Positions 48,621 through 62,207 of a stretch of 64,000 bases of DNA are shown in pieces; position 1 is the first letter of the stretch, and every line of letters begins with the position of its first letter. The DNA comes from Pardosa pseudoannulata (lineage: Eukaryota; Arthropoda; Arachnida; Araneae; Lycosidae): NCBI GenBank assembly GCA_032207245.1, contig CM063508.1, positions 117,177,917 through 117,241,916 on the forward strand, in the 5' to 3' direction. The position numbers and the translations under genes were made by a program. The notes beneath the pieces are model-generated. The model worked only from the letters and a program-made list of their open reading frames with translations, ran no database searches and was not told where the DNA came from.

Positions 48621-48813
48621 TTGAAAACAAAATTTGCTTCCACAGAATTAATGAAATTTGAATTTCAATTCAAATTTGAAGTGCAAACATGCATAAATAA
48701 AGGATCCTTATTCCATTTTCAACAATCCTACCTATGTAAATCTGTATTTCCTGCTGTCTCTGCAAATATAAACATATTGTTGGTAAACCAATGTGGAGCA
48801 AAAACGACAATAG

Positions 48814-49537
48814 TGTGACGCCTTCAATATTCTCAAGTGAGAGGTAACGTGAAGAATGGATCACAGTCAAAGATAAAATTGAAAATCTACTTTTATTCTT
48901 GATTAACTACGGCTATTTACAAAGGAATGTTAATTCCCAAATCATGTAGAACTGCAAAGGATGGTTGGCGGTAAAACTTCCTCACGACGATCACAGTCGA
49001 AAGAAAAACAAGAGATTTAATAATCTCTTACAAGTGGGGAGGCTTTTCAAGGTGAAATCAAAATCAATTTATCCCCCTTTCGGTATCCGAGACTCTGCCG
49101 CTCCCTATATGAACGGACTTAGCGAATATCCCGAACTAGAAAGCTGGGTCCGGTAACAAACGCGAAAGCCTCCAAGAGGTCAACACACCTACGTAAAAAA
49201 TGACGAAAATTCCTGAGTCTCAAAATCGTAGGCTTTTAATACTTGGGGGGGGGGTCAGTTACGGTCCCGCCAACTGTTTTTTGGAGTCAGTTAAGATCCC
49301 AGTTACTTGAGAAATCTAGTTAAAGTTACAGTTATATTTTTTAGCTGAATTCTCATTCGCTGGCTGTTCCTTTACGGAATTTCCGAGCATTCATTAACGA
49401 GATCCGTCAGGGGCGTATTCGTTTATTCAGTCCGATTGTCAAGATACCAGACTCTGAGACCACGCTATTGTCCTTGCAAACAGGTGTACTCCGATCAGTA
49501 ATTTTGTCGGGTGCTCGGACAAAGGGGAGCCTTCACA
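48814..49537. mobile_element. Solo LTR, family L1 in this window, copy 1 (TSD ATAG)
   Basis: 724 bp, starting TGTGACG and ending CTTCACA, with 4-bp target copies ATAG at 48810-48813 and 49538-49541. It aligns along its whole length with 57545-58263 in the same orientation. TG..CA borders, short inverted ends and a 4-bp duplication fit an LTR; no internal retroelement sequence adjoins. Transcriptional direction was not established. Confidence 0.85.
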
Positions 49538-49890
49538 ATAGTTATATCAAGCTATCTTCCGCGATTTTAAAAACTGTATGAGTATGACCAAGATTACCCC
49601 TCAAATCAACCTTCCTTAATCAACCTTCTAATCAGCTTTCTTCCCTAAAGGATTATTTATTTCTAGTTTTTCTTCTCAGTTAAAAATATTTTGTTTCTCC
49701 ACCAAATGTTATTTCCCTTTCTGTGCCTTATTAACGTTATAGTAGAAATGTAACAACGGGGAAGTCGGGAAAAATTAAAAAACTCTACAAGCGCCTTCCA
49801 CTGGAAAAGTTTGGTAACCCCCTAGAAAGGTCAAAATGTGGACCATTTCCTACCATAACTTAATAGGGAGTTAGTGTAATTCGATCTGTC

Positions 49891-49891
<1 letters not shown>
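49538..49891. other. Intergenic DNA
   Basis: Nothing recognised. Confidence 0.4.
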
Positions 49892-49982
<91 letters not shown>

Positions 49983-49999
49983 TATATATTTATATATAT
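49892..49999. repeat. (TA)n microsatellite
   Basis: About 108 bp of TA with one TACTATA interruption. Confidence 0.97.
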
Positions 50000-50471
50000 A
50001 CAACCGAAATTAAGAAACCGAACATTAGAAACGATACAACCTGCTCCTAAACTACAATTCACACGTGTTAAATAAGGTTCCGAACTGCTTAGCTGCAACC
50101 ATCATAATAAAAAATTGCTCAGCAGTTATTCATCTACATCAACAGTGTGATGGAAAGTTAAGTAGATAAATTCAAGGTACGAAGTTCAGAAGCTAATGCA
50201 CGTTAAGTTAAAACTATGTCATTGCTGTGTCTGCATTGCGATGTTTATGGTTTGTACTACCATCCATCATAATATCACAGTAGATCGGAACTTTTTCCTT
50301 CTTGCATCGATTGAGTTTATGAATACGGGGAGTAACTTTCTGTGAGCTGCGAGATACATCCATTAAAGAGATTGACTTTTGTTAACAGCTCATTCCAATA
50401 CTGCCCATTTTCCGTACTATTTCCATTAAAGCGAACATTGAGAAATCTGAGCGAGGCATAGAACTGTGTCC
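50000..50471. other. Intergenic DNA
   Basis: Nothing recognised. Confidence 0.4.
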
Positions 50472-50476
50472 TTTAA

Positions 50477-51132
50477 GCCCCGTTAACATGTGCCAGTCAA
50501 GTACCCTTCATTTTACCCGGGTAAAGGGATCATGCTTGGAGGGTCGGAGAAACCCGTTTACATGATTATTTATTTCTACCCTTCATTTCGCCAGGATAAG
50601 TCACGTGATCATACGGGAAGGCAATTCCATCATTCCGTCCTTATACTACTTCCGCACCGACTAGCTATTGTTTACAAAATGCGACAGCTAGACCACAAAA
50701 ACTGAAATATCCCATTAGTCCTGTGTTAACATACATTATAAAAAAGTTTTAAAATATTATTCAACCTTATTACTTAGATACTAAGTGTTCTCACACTGTT
50801 ATTAGACAATTAAAGATACATTTTAGCATATTTCATTTATTTTTCAGCAATGGATAAGAATATTAATAATTTCGTTAATTTGATTTAATATATTTTCACG
50901 AAATTGCTCTCATTTTTTCTTCAGCAGCGGAATCGGCCATTTTGGAATAAATAGTCTACAAGCGCAAAGGATGATGGGAAAGGAGAGTATACTCTCCAAT
51001 TACCCGGGTAGAGAGATGGTTTATTTCTACCCCTCAACTTTTTTCCCTAACTAAGGATAATTCTTGAAAGGGGAGTACAATTCAAGCGTCTACCCTGCAT
51101 TCTACGCTGCTTTTGGCACATGTAAACGGGGC
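50477..51132. mobile_element. MITE with ~19-bp TIRs, superfamily undecided
   Basis: The ends GCCCCGTTAACATGTGCCA and (reversed) GCCCCGTTTACATGTGCCA are inverted repeats with one mismatch in 19. Beyond them both arms share ACCCGGGTA and CTACCC motifs. The flanks are TTTAA at 50472-50476 and 51133-51137. Because the flank is A/T palindromic, the duplication length (3 to 5 bp) is ambiguous and the superfamily cannot be fixed. No coding sequence is kept. Confidence 0.8.
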
Positions 51133-51137
51133 TTTAA

Positions 51138-52521
51138 AGAAACTTCTAAGTGTAAAGTCATATAGCCCTTGTAAATCCTGAAAACTTCTTCCCACAATTA
51201 TTCTGCTGCTATCTTCGGCGACTCTTTCTGTTTGAAAGCAATTTCTCTTATCCAGAAATAAATCAACATTGTCTTCTTTTTTTCGCTGATCAACCACACT
51301 CCTTCCTTTGCGCAATCACACTTCCACTCTTTCAATCTTTATCAAATGTTTGACATTATGTCCTATTCGTAGATTTAAAAAGAAATATGTCCATAACTAA
51401 GTTTCTTTGATAATGCTACTTTAAGTTTTGATGTTAGATATTGGGTTAGTTATTTCATTGCGGAGCACTAAGTAAAATGTCAATAACAATCGAACATTAT
51501 GTTGATTCCATTGCACATCCGATTTGAAACCACAATGTCTAGTTGATGTGGAAACCTTCTGATGAGTTTCCCCGACGCCAAAGGAAATATTTGTGTTGTT
51601 AGGTAATGATTTTAGCATAGAACGCATAGGTGTCTAATATTAAAAATAGCTAAATTTTTATGTGATTAATTAGGGATATAAATTTTTATTACAGATTAGT
51701 AAGTGAATAATTTTTAAACTTTTTTTTAGAAAAAAGACATGTCAAAAAATTTTGCTTCATCGTTTCCTTAAAATAGTTCATCTTTGATTCCTGAAACATC
51801 AGAATTTAATGTTGCAGTAGACTTTTGAGACGCTTATAATTATAGCAAAAATACAATGATGACGTAAGGAAAGCACAAATAGAGAAAAAATTAAACAGCG
51901 AGACAGCTGTTTCGCAACTACGAACAATATGCATTATCGATGAACGGGAAAACGATGAAAGTAGACTAAACGAAGCGTCAATCAATCAACACCTTGTACA
52001 GTCCGCGTGCCGAAACAATTTAATGAAAGAATGAACAAATACAATAAGGTTGGACAAATGACGGACTACAGTAACGAAACTGTGCAAAATAAAATGAAAC
52101 GAGAAAGTGTCAGAATACGAGAGTGGAAAAAAATTAAATAAATAATTTTCCAAACCTGGTTTATTTTTAACTTTTAACTGACAAAATTCTTGTATTATGA
52201 TTATTTGAAAAAATAATTATTTCTCATGAGTTAAAGTGTAGAAAAAATATAGATTGGAATAATACTTAACTCATACTTTTGTTCCTGGACGAAAATCGTA
52301 GAACACCTTGTCGATTGTGGTAAAAGATTCTGTATGAAATAATTATGATAGGTATCAATGACGTGAATTTACGGATGTTAGTTAAAGGGGAATATAAGAA
52401 TCTTGAATTTAGTTTTTAAAAATTAGATAATTACGCATTTGTCTTTTGATCTCGGATGTTTCTAATTCCCCTGACAAAACAACAACAAAAAAATCGGAGA
52501 TAATTGGACCTATATCATTTT
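51138..52521. other. Intergenic AT-rich DNA
   Basis: Short open stretches at 51082-51315 and 51421-51627 on the minus strand have no recognised motif. The first overlaps the MITE end. Confidence 0.4.
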
Positions 52522-52625
52522 GCTTAAAGATGGTTCATAATGGTTTCGAATATCCATGCTTGTTGCGAGATTCGAACCTACTGATTCCATCACCGAAATA
52601 AGCGTCCTCTCTTTCGGTCATCAAC
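52522..52625 (-). mobile_element. SINE head region, same family as 40303-41413
   Basis: On the minus strand: GATGACCGAAAGAGAGGACGC, a B box GTTCGAATC, then AAGCATGGATATTCGAAACC, which matches CATGGATGTTCGTAGCC of the reference copy. The 3' body and tail are absent. Confidence 0.6.
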
Positions 52626-53344
52626 CTGTTCTTGAAAATCTAGAAAGTGGAATTCAGTTAATTAAATTCAAGCAATTTCTTCATTTCGATTATCTACTTT
52701 CTCATCCTCCTAACAGAACAACAACACAGCTTTGTCGATTAATCTCCATCAATTGCTTCACAAATTTCTTCATTTGAAATGACGAAGATCCTCAGCAGGA
52801 TGTCAAATATCAAGTATTGAGTCATTTCAATCTACTTTGGATTACGAACGACTCTGTTGTTCAAATCATTTAACTGAAGGACTGATTTAATATTGTCGTC
52901 TTGCTGAAATAAAGTTTATTATTTTATGAACATTATGTGGTTTAGCATCTCTCGAAAAAGCTAAATTCGAAAGGCAATTTGTTGTTACGCCGAGCAGTCG
53001 CGATGTTTCTACTTCCGATAGTCAGTCACACCCTAGTCGTTTTGGATATGACTCCGCATGGGTCTCATACAATGAAGCACGCATGGAGACGAAATAACTA
53101 GCCGTAGATGATTAAAACTTAAAAAGGTTGATTTATTACACACACACACAAAAAAAAACATTTAAAGCAACATTAAAGTGTATGCAGATGCACCTTTCAT
53201 CCAGAGAGGAAATCACTCTAGATCAACCTACTCTCTTAGAAGTTCAGCCGAAAGTCCTCCAGCTTCTCCTTTCCCAAACAATAAACCTCAGTTCTTAGGG
53301 GAGATCGACAACCCCCCCCCTCTTTGACCATAGCTGAAGCACCT

Positions 53345-53530
53345 TTGGCGCCTGGCCGACTGGATCAAAGCAAAATTCTTTTTCTCTGTCAGTGCTTTGA
53401 TAAACGACACGTTTGACACCTCCGTACGTCAAGAAATCCATTACGAGGATAATACTGTCATTTTCAATTGTTAAAATGAACAAAAGTTCGCTTGACCACC
53501 GACAGAGATGGACGCGACTCTTACACAATT
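53345..53530 (+). repeat. Dispersed repeat of unknown type, copy 2
   Basis: Collinear with 31886-32125 as described there, but shorter and more diverged. It lies between the first and second units of the degenerate array, so it may be an original part of the array unit or an insertion. Confidence 0.55.
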
Positions 53531-54270
53531 ATTACTTCTTACACTCTGATTCCAACCTCCATTTGGATTTCCGCTATGTACAAGCAATGAAACGGGCTTA
53601 AAGTTGAAAACGCTAGTCTATTTGTGCTAAGACATACCATTCTCGAAAATCTGTAATTGATTTACTTCTGATATTCCTCCATTTCCAGGTTTCACCTGTT
53701 CAGCGTTTTAACGTGACATTACAGCTTTATCAATTAACCTCCACTTAATCACTCCATATATTTCTCGAATTGAAACGATACAGAAAGCAGCAGGATGATA
53801 AATATCGAATGAGGGTCATTTCAATCTCGTTTGGAGGAGGAATTAATCGACTACTAGTTCAAATAATTTAAGTAAAGGGACTAATTTAATACTGGAAAAG
53901 TTTATTGCTTTATGCATATTCTTTAATTTCGCATCCCTGAAGAAACCTCAATTCGAAACTCAATTTTTTGTTCTTACTCTATGACGGCAACTTCCATTTG
54001 AATGGATATTCGCTGTATACAATCGGTGAATACGGCTTAAAACCGTAAACGCTAATTCTCCCCTATTTGTACTACTACAAACTATTCTTCAAAACCTGAA
54101 AGTGCAACTGATTTATTGATGTTTTATTTATTTCGAAGATCCACCCATTCAGAGTTCTAAACGGAAAAAACAGAATAACTTTATTGATTGACTTCCGCAC
54201 AATCACTTCAAGAATTTCTTGATTTGGAACGTTGCAGACCGCAGCAGAACGACAAATATAGAGTAGGAAT

Positions 54271-54326
54271 CTTAGCCCTCGTGCTCAAAAAAGTAGACTG
54301 TAGCGTTCCAAACCAAACAAATAAAC
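54271..54326 (+). mobile_element. Very short SINE tail insertion with target duplication
   Basis: About 56 bp ending AAAGTAGACTGTAGCGTTCCAAACCAAAC match the SINE 3' end. Target copies GAGTAGGAAT (54261-54270) and GAGTAGGAGT (54327-54336) flank it. A 5'-truncated insertion into the third unit of the array. Confidence 0.75.
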
Positions 54327-54880
54327 GAGTAGGAGTCATTCCAGTCTACCCTGGAGGAGGAACGATTCAACAGATAACTCAAATTATTTAAGTAAAGAGT
54401 TATATTAATATTGTGATTTTGCTGGGGAAAAGATTATTACTTTATGCATATTTAATGATTTTAAATCACTGAACAAAGCAAAATTCGAAAAGAATTTTTT
54501 TTTCTTACAATCTGACTACAATCTCCATTTGAATGACCATTTTGTACAACCGGTGAATTTGGCTAAAAACCGTAAACAATAGTCCTTCTTTAATTGTGCT
54601 ACGTCATACCATTCTCGAAAACCTGAAAAAAATGGAACTTTGCTGATTTACTACCGATGCTTCCTTCATTTCGAGGATCCACCCGTACAGCGTTCCGAAC
54701 GGAACAACAGCGCAGCTTTGTCGATTAACCTCCGCACAATCGCTTCACAAATTTCTCGATTCGAAACGGTGAAAACCCGCAAGAGGACGCCAAATATCGA
54801 GTATGAGTCATTCCGATCTCCTTTGGATGAGGAACTAACTGCTCACTGCCACCGCTCGGAGGCTGCATTCGTGATCTGAT

Positions 54881-55609
54881 GCTCAATGTACAAATAATCC
54901 CTTTGGGAAACCATCTCTCTAAAAGAGGTAGAAAAAAAAAGACGCAGCCAACACACACACGGAGGCTGTTCCTAAAAAGCAGCACTGTTCACTCCCCAGG
55001 TGGCTCTGCCCCTAATGACTGCGTCACGAACTGCTGGCAAACGGCAGTGTGTGTGCTTCCAAACCCCAAGCATTATTATTATTACAACTATCGCGAATTC
55101 TTATTTCTTGGCTCTAAATAATCTTTCTCGGCTACCGAGATACACCCTTTTACGCGCAGTTTTTTTTTTCTTTTCTTCCTCTCTCTTTCTCCAGCAGCAA
55201 CACTTAGGTCAATGACAATCTCTAATGGGATTTTTCTGAGTATCTTTTCCCTTATGATATACACAGCGAGAGATTGCTAGCTGTGTTCCAACGGGAGCTC
55301 ACATTTTGTTTGGAAGCTGTACCGCCAATGATACGTGGAATGTGGCACTTGATGGCAAGGTGTCTCTTTGGAATGCCTAACTTAGAGAGTGAAAATAAAT
55401 TTCCTTAACATTTCACGAAATTTAAGGTGGCATAGTACCTTTCGAGACTTAATAATAACAACCTTTTATTGCGATTCAGTATCAAAGAATTTTGATCTGT
55501 TTGGAACGATTTTATATACAAGTTATTTAATAACTATAAAACAATAACTATAAAACCTAACTTTAAAACAATACTTTAGTTTTTTCATTTCAACTAGTAT
55601 ATTTATTAA
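54881..55609. other. Intergenic DNA
   Basis: Open stretches on both strands (54725-55215) lack recognised motifs. Nothing else seen. Confidence 0.4.
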
Positions 55610-56200
55610 AATAACATAATACACTAAATGAAAAAAGGAAGTTTATTTACCCGAAAGATAACTTTCGAAATATTTATATTATAAACTAAATTCTTATATC
55701 AAACTGAAGGTAAATATCTTTTTATTCTGTAAACTTAAAATTTTAGTGTTATTTCATATTTCAATATTAGCGAAAATAAACAATGTTTAGAAATTCAAGA
55801 TAAAATAATTGCTTTTAATCATTCTATAAAATATCGCATATCACTCGTATCACTGTAAGGTTCACTAAACAGAAAATATAACCTATAAATTAGAAACCAA
55901 TTTTTCATATTAAATTGAAGCTAATTATATTTTCTGTTTAGTGAGCTACAATTACATTGATATGATTGGGATATATATTATTTTATAGCATGACAAAATG
56001 CATCTTTTTTACTTTTCTAAACAAGTTTTAATTTTCCTTAAATATTAAGCATGGTAGATAAATTAAAGTTTTAAGTTTACAGAATGAAAAAAATACTAAT
56101 CTTTAATTTCCTGTAAAAAATTAGATTATAATATAAATATTTCAATAATTATCTTTCAGGTAAGTAAAGCTCACTTTTTTTATTTGACGTATAATATTAA
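55610..56200. repeat. Large imperfect palindrome, arms of about 290 bp
   Basis: The left arm (from ATGAAAAAAGGAAGTTTATTTACC) and the right arm, reversed (AAATAAAAAAAGTGAGCTTTACTTACC), align along most of their length: GAAAGATAA, GAAATATTTATATTATAA, ATTCTGTAAACTTAAAA and TCACTAAACAGAAAATATAA. The centre is near 55905, and the inner 20 bp (CACTAAACAGAAAATATAA) are close to perfect. Confidence 0.8.
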
Positions 56201-56329
56201 ATTATTTTAAGAAATTACTACTTGAAATGATAAAACCAAAATTTTTTTTTTAAGTTAGAATGCTAGTCATTTTAGAAAATATATTTAAAAAAAAAAAAAC
56301 ATAAAAATGTTCACCAAAATCAAAAAAAA

Positions 56330-56880
56330 TGAAATTTACTTATTAGTAAGAAAACTTTTAAAATATCTATATTAGAAACTAAATTTTTATATAAAAACTG
56401 AAGTTTAATATCTTTATCACACAATTAATCTAAAACTTAATTAAGATCTAGCCTTTTAGTATTAAAGTAAAATTAAAAAATGTTTAGAAATTTAATGTAA
56501 AAATGCCTATAAAATAAAATATATCACTCGTGTTACAGTCATTGAGGTTTATGGAATAGAAAAGATAGTTCTTATTTAGTATAAAAATATATATATTTTT
56601 TTTTGTTCGTGATTATTTTTCTAATTAATTTTACTTTCCCGGGTGATAAATCTAAAACTATTTCTATTATAAACTAAATTTTTATATCAAATTGAAAAAA
56701 TATCTTTTTCATTCTCTAGACCTAAAACTTTTAAGGTATCTCATATTTTAATAATAGCGAAATATAAAAAACTATTTTTGAAAATAAAAAAAATTACTCT
56801 TTATTATGCTATAAAATATGATATATATTACTGTATTCAAAGTGCAGTGAATAGAAAAATATAATTAGCTTCTATTTCAT
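56330..56880. repeat. Two further direct copies of the palindrome arm unit
   Basis: Copies at about 56330-56575 and 56640-56865 follow the same order (TTATTA..AAACTAAATTTTTATAT, ATCTTT, AAAACTT, ATAAAATAT..TATCACT/TATTACT, then ..GAATAGAAAA). They are more diverged than the palindrome arms. Confidence 0.65.
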
Positions 56881-57540
56881 TTAAAAAATTAGTTCTAAAT
56901 TACATATTTCAAAAGATATTTTGTGAATAAGCAGATTTCTATTTTTTTTTTCATTTTGTGCATATATTTTGTTTTTTAAAAATTGAACTTCTTCATATAA
57001 CAAAACTATATGATTTTTATAAAATTAGACCTTAATTATTGATCAAGGATTTTTTTTTTCTAAACAGGGCAGAACTTTTTTTTTAATTGAATCAAAAGTA
57101 GGCTAGAGTTTTTTTTAGATCGAGGGGTAGAATGCCTCTTAAGATTCTTTCAGAACTGAAATGAGATATTTCAAACTTCAAGTTTAATATTAATTTTCTC
57201 TGTTTACAATATGCTGTTTGAGGGAACATATATCCTTTAATACTGAAAAGTGTTCAGTCTATTTTTTTATTTTTTATAAAATAAAAAGTTTTGCTCTGTT
57301 TAAAATATTTTTCGATAATTTTTTAACAAAAATCTAATTTTATAGAAACTATTTATTTTGTTACTGCAGGTAAAGCATTTCTCATAAAGGTTTAAAATAT
57401 GTACATTAAGTGAAAAAGTAGAAACACACTTATCTACAAAATTACTTTTAAGATTTGTAAATTAAAAACCAATTTTTTATACTAAATTATAATCCCCTTA
57501 AAAATAATAAAATGATTGTCAAAAGCTCTAATTTTTATTT
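56881..57540. other. Very AT-rich DNA
   Basis: No gene seen; homopolymer A and T runs are common. Confidence 0.4.
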
Positions 57541-57544
57541 ATGG

Positions 57545-58263
57545 TGTGAAGCCTTCAATCTTCTCAAATGAGAGGTAACGTGAATAATGGATCACAGTCA
57601 AAGATAAAATTGGAAATTTACTTTTATTCTGGATTAAATACGGCTATTTACAAAGGAATGTTAATTTCTGAATCATGTAGAACTGCAAAGGATGGTTGCC
57701 GGTAAAACTTCTTCACGACGATCACAGTCGAAAGAAAAACAAGAGATTTAATAATCTCTTACAAGTGGGGAGGCTTTTCAGGGTGAAATCCAACTCAATT
57801 TATCCCCCGTTCGGTATCCGAGACTCTGCCGCTCCCTATATGAGCGGACTTTACGAATCTCCCGAACTAGCAAGCTCGCTCTGGTAAAAAAGGCGAAAGC
57901 CTCCACTAGGTCAACACACCTAAGTAAAAAATGACGAAAATCCCTGAGTAGCAAAATTGTATACTTTTTATACCTAGGAGGTCAGTTATGGTTCCGCCAA
58001 TTGTTTTTTGGGTCAGTTAAGATCCCATTTACTTGAGAACTCCAGCTAAAGTTACAGTATATTTTTACCTAAATTATCATTCGCTGGCTGTCCCTTCACG
58101 GAATTTCCGAGCATTCATTAACAATATCCTTCAGGGGCGTATTCATCTATTCAGTCCGATTCTCAAGATCCCAGACTGTGCGACGCCACGCTATTGTCCA
58201 CGTAAACAGGTGTACTACGATCAGCTGTTTTGACACGTGCTTGGACAAAGGGGAGTTTCTACA
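57545..58263. mobile_element. Solo LTR, copy 2 (TSD ATGG)
   Basis: 719 bp, starting TGTGAAG and ending TTCTACA, with ATGG at 57541-57544 and 58264-58267. It aligns end to end with the LTR at 48814. It starts with the presumed ancestral TGTGAAG, whereas the other copy has TGTGACG. Confidence 0.85.
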
Positions 58264-58267
58264 ATGG

Positions 58268-59575
<1,308 letters not shown>

Positions 59576-59974
59576 TATTCTGTGGGTCAGTATACCATCT
59601 ATGAATAAAGTAGTGTCATAACTAAGTAGAATTGCTTAGTTATGACAATGATAAGAGCGAGCTTGGAAATTGCGATGCAAGTACCAGGGGCAAACAAATC
59701 AAGCTATAGACAAAAAGCGTTATCTGTATAAGACAAGAATAAAACTGCCAAGTGTTTTGGAAAAAAACCACTGCAACTATTTTTTAACAAGACAAGGCAT
59801 TTCAAATGGGTGAAATTCAACAAAAATACGAAATGTTTTATTTTGTGCTCTTATTTAAAGACATCAGCTTTACAATAAAATAAAATTTTCCCTATGGAAT
59901 GACTACTTTACTTCACTAATACCAACTTTGTGTTGTAGATAAGGTTCTTATATTAAAACTTAAAAAACGAAACA
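59576..59974. other. Intergenic DNA
   Basis: A small direct/inverted pair, AGTAGTGTCATAACTAAG and CTTAGTTATGACAAT (about 59608-59648), forms a hairpin. No gene seen. Confidence 0.45.
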
Positions 59975-60052
59975 CCCATGACTGTAGCTGCATTCGAACT
60001 TGCGAATCCTGGTTCCGAAATGTAAGTTATCTGCCCATTCGGCCGTTGTCCG
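59975..60052 (-). other. tRNA-like sequence (SINE head or tRNA pseudogene)
   Basis: The minus strand reads ACGGCCGAATGGGCAGATAA (A-box region) and later GCAAGTTCGAATGC (B-box region) at tRNA-like spacing. The GGCCGAATGG core is the same as in the 15890 sequence, suggesting a shared tRNA ancestor. Stem pairing is poor, so no functional tRNA is called. Confidence 0.5.
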
Positions 60053-61510
60053 GCATTTTTTGAAAATTGAAACCATTTAATAAAGTTTAAATTATTAGAT
60101 ATTTGTGAACGTTATGACTTAACTCGATAAACTCCCAGGCCTTTTTTTCCTAAATGAATTAACTGGATTAAAATTTCAATTATTAATTCTTAATTTGCTG
60201 TTTATCTACATCACTATCAGCCTGCATTTTAAATTATTAAATTCTGTATTGTTTTCACTTAATTTTCCCGAATAGTTGTAACTTCCTTTTCATCAAAACT
60301 ATGAATTTAGCTATAATTTTAAGTCCACAAATTATTTTTATTGAAATTTTCGGGACTTCACTTTTCAACACACCGCATAACGCAACGTGCTACACGTTTC
60401 AAACAATAGTTAATAAATACGAAATTAGTTTGAGAAAACCTTTTACAAGAGTGGGCGGAAAATATCAAACATGCTATATGAATATTTCGCTATTTTCAAA
60501 AGTGTACCCGTTAAAAATAATAATAAATAATTATCTTTAGAAAAAAACATTAGCCCATAACACCATTGTATACTTTTACGTTTTCCGCGACATTTGAAGA
60601 CATTTTGCCCAACAATTTTCTCTCCTGATATATTAAAATATATATTATCCTCTTATGCCCCAAGTCTTGGAATGACTTTTTAATATTCCAGCGAAAGAGG
60701 AACATTTACATTGTTCCAAAACGTATATTAAAGAGCCACACATGATGCCTTCCGATGAAATGTCCTACTTCAGTGCGATACGATTAATCGTTCCCCCTTA
60801 CGATACCACGAAAAGTCATCAGGAAATGGCAAAAAGCGAGGTTATCAATGAAGTGTGTTCTCAATGAAGGTGTTTACAAAACGTATTTTGAGGTTACATG
60901 CCTGGCTGAGCAGCTTGATTGCTGTCCATTGGAATGACCAACATGATGTGGGGGAAAAAGAATATGAACTCAATTATGGACCGCTAAACGCCTATTTTTT
61001 TTCGGAGAAATTATTTAATTTGAACCCCGTTTTGAATATATCAGGAAGTCGAGTTGTGGTGGTTAGAAGAAGAAAAAAGTGCATATAATTCTATCGATAC
61101 GCAGTTGGTCCTCATTTTTTTTGTTTTGTTTTATGGAGTATGGAGCGTTTTAGATTCTCAGTAATGGAATGCATTTACCAAGAATGAAAAAAATATTGTT
61201 TGTGACTTAATTCTAGAAATCTTTTTAAAAATTTTTAGGTATTCAGATAAAAGAAATTTTCTGGGAGTATGGAAATATTGAAGCATTTAACCATTGATTT
61301 AATAACTTGCTAAGCATGAGAAAAGAATCTGCAGCTATTCCGCTTAAGAAATTGGTTTAAGCTGCACCTTAATCGACGAGCTTATAATTGCTGCGACCGA
61401 AGAGTTGTTGGCTGTTTTAACAATGTGGATTTTTTTTGTTGTTTGAGAGAGCTTTATGATACACGATAGATATTGTTTACTGATAATTCACGAGTTGCGT
61501 ATTCGAAGGG
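60053..61510. other. Intergenic DNA
   Basis: Open stretches of 79 codons (60301-60540) and 77 codons (60855-61088) have no recognised motif; neither has a convincing gene context. Confidence 0.4.
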
Positions 61511-62207
61511 TGTCAGACGAGAATCGACGTGGCCTAATCCATTTTGCTACCTGCCGGTTCGCTCAAATAAATCAAATAGGGATGAAGCAGACAGTCTTGT
61601 GACGTCGCTAGATCCCATTGGCTTCACAAAGGGGTTTTGTTGAAGCCCATGGCCGGGCGACACTCTCTTTGGGTTTTTGACACTGCACTACAAAGGGTTA
61701 TCGCTTCGACCGCGCCTTGAGATGTCTGAGGGAAATCTGAAGGACAGAAGGGACAACGAAATGTCAGACAGTAAGGCTCCCCGAAGAAGCCAATCAGAGA
61801 CTACCAGGAAGCCGACGCGGAAAGAAAAAGCCAATGGGAAGAGGCAAAAGGTGACGTCAAGTTTTTCGCTGGTGAGTTCCCAGAAAAAGAGAACGAACAA
61901 AGGTTCGATTTGCGGTGGTTGGGTTTTTTTTGAGAGTTTTTCTCCAGCTTTTTGTGGGACTCAAGGAGGCCCAGTTGTACCCCTGTAAAACGGTATATGT
62001 CGGCACCTGCCAGCAGATTGTTTTTTAGGCTCGCCTTGAACCTGGGACTTTTAGGTCCGCACCAGCCCTCTTGAGCTCTGTGATTTCCATTTGGAAAATT
62101 TGTACATATTCCATTTTAATCAAGAATAAACTTTGTTATTGTTTCTAAGCTGTACTTCGAGTCATAACCACTTCGACACCCACATGTTACCCGAGGATCC
62201 CGTGACA
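61511..62207 (+). mobile_element. LTR-like unit with TGTCA..TGACA ends
   Basis: The borders TGTCA (61511-61515) and TGACA (62203-62207) are inverted. The 697-bp interior is much less AT-rich than its flanks. A polyadenylation signal, AATAAA at about 62126-62131, precedes GT-rich sequence near the 3' border, as in an LTR read on the plus strand. There is no matching target duplication (AGGG against TTAC), so the left border may be wrong or the copy recombined. A 103-codon frame inside (61677-61988) shows no known domain. Confidence 0.5.

Larger units (their letters stand above)
52628..54880. repeat. Degenerate four-unit tandem array (~460-bp unit)
   Basis: Units start near 52628, 53638, 54080 and 54611 with a CATTCTCGAAAACCTG-like motif. 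Each then has a CTTCATTTCGA segment, CAGCTTTGTCGATTAACCTCC, a CGATTTCGAAACG-like stretch, and a ..TCGAGTATGAGTCATT segment. Most units also share TTACTTTATGCATATT and TTCCATTTGAATG. The last unit keeps the most CpG and an 79-codon open frame (54640-54879). The first two units are separated by ~500 bp holding the copy-2 dispersed repeat. The third has a SINE inserted. Confidence 0.75.

Noticed and set aside
61677..61988. 103-codon basic ORF as a nucleic-acid-binding protein
   Set aside because: It lies within an LTR-like unit and shows no recognisable domain; its charge reflects local composition.
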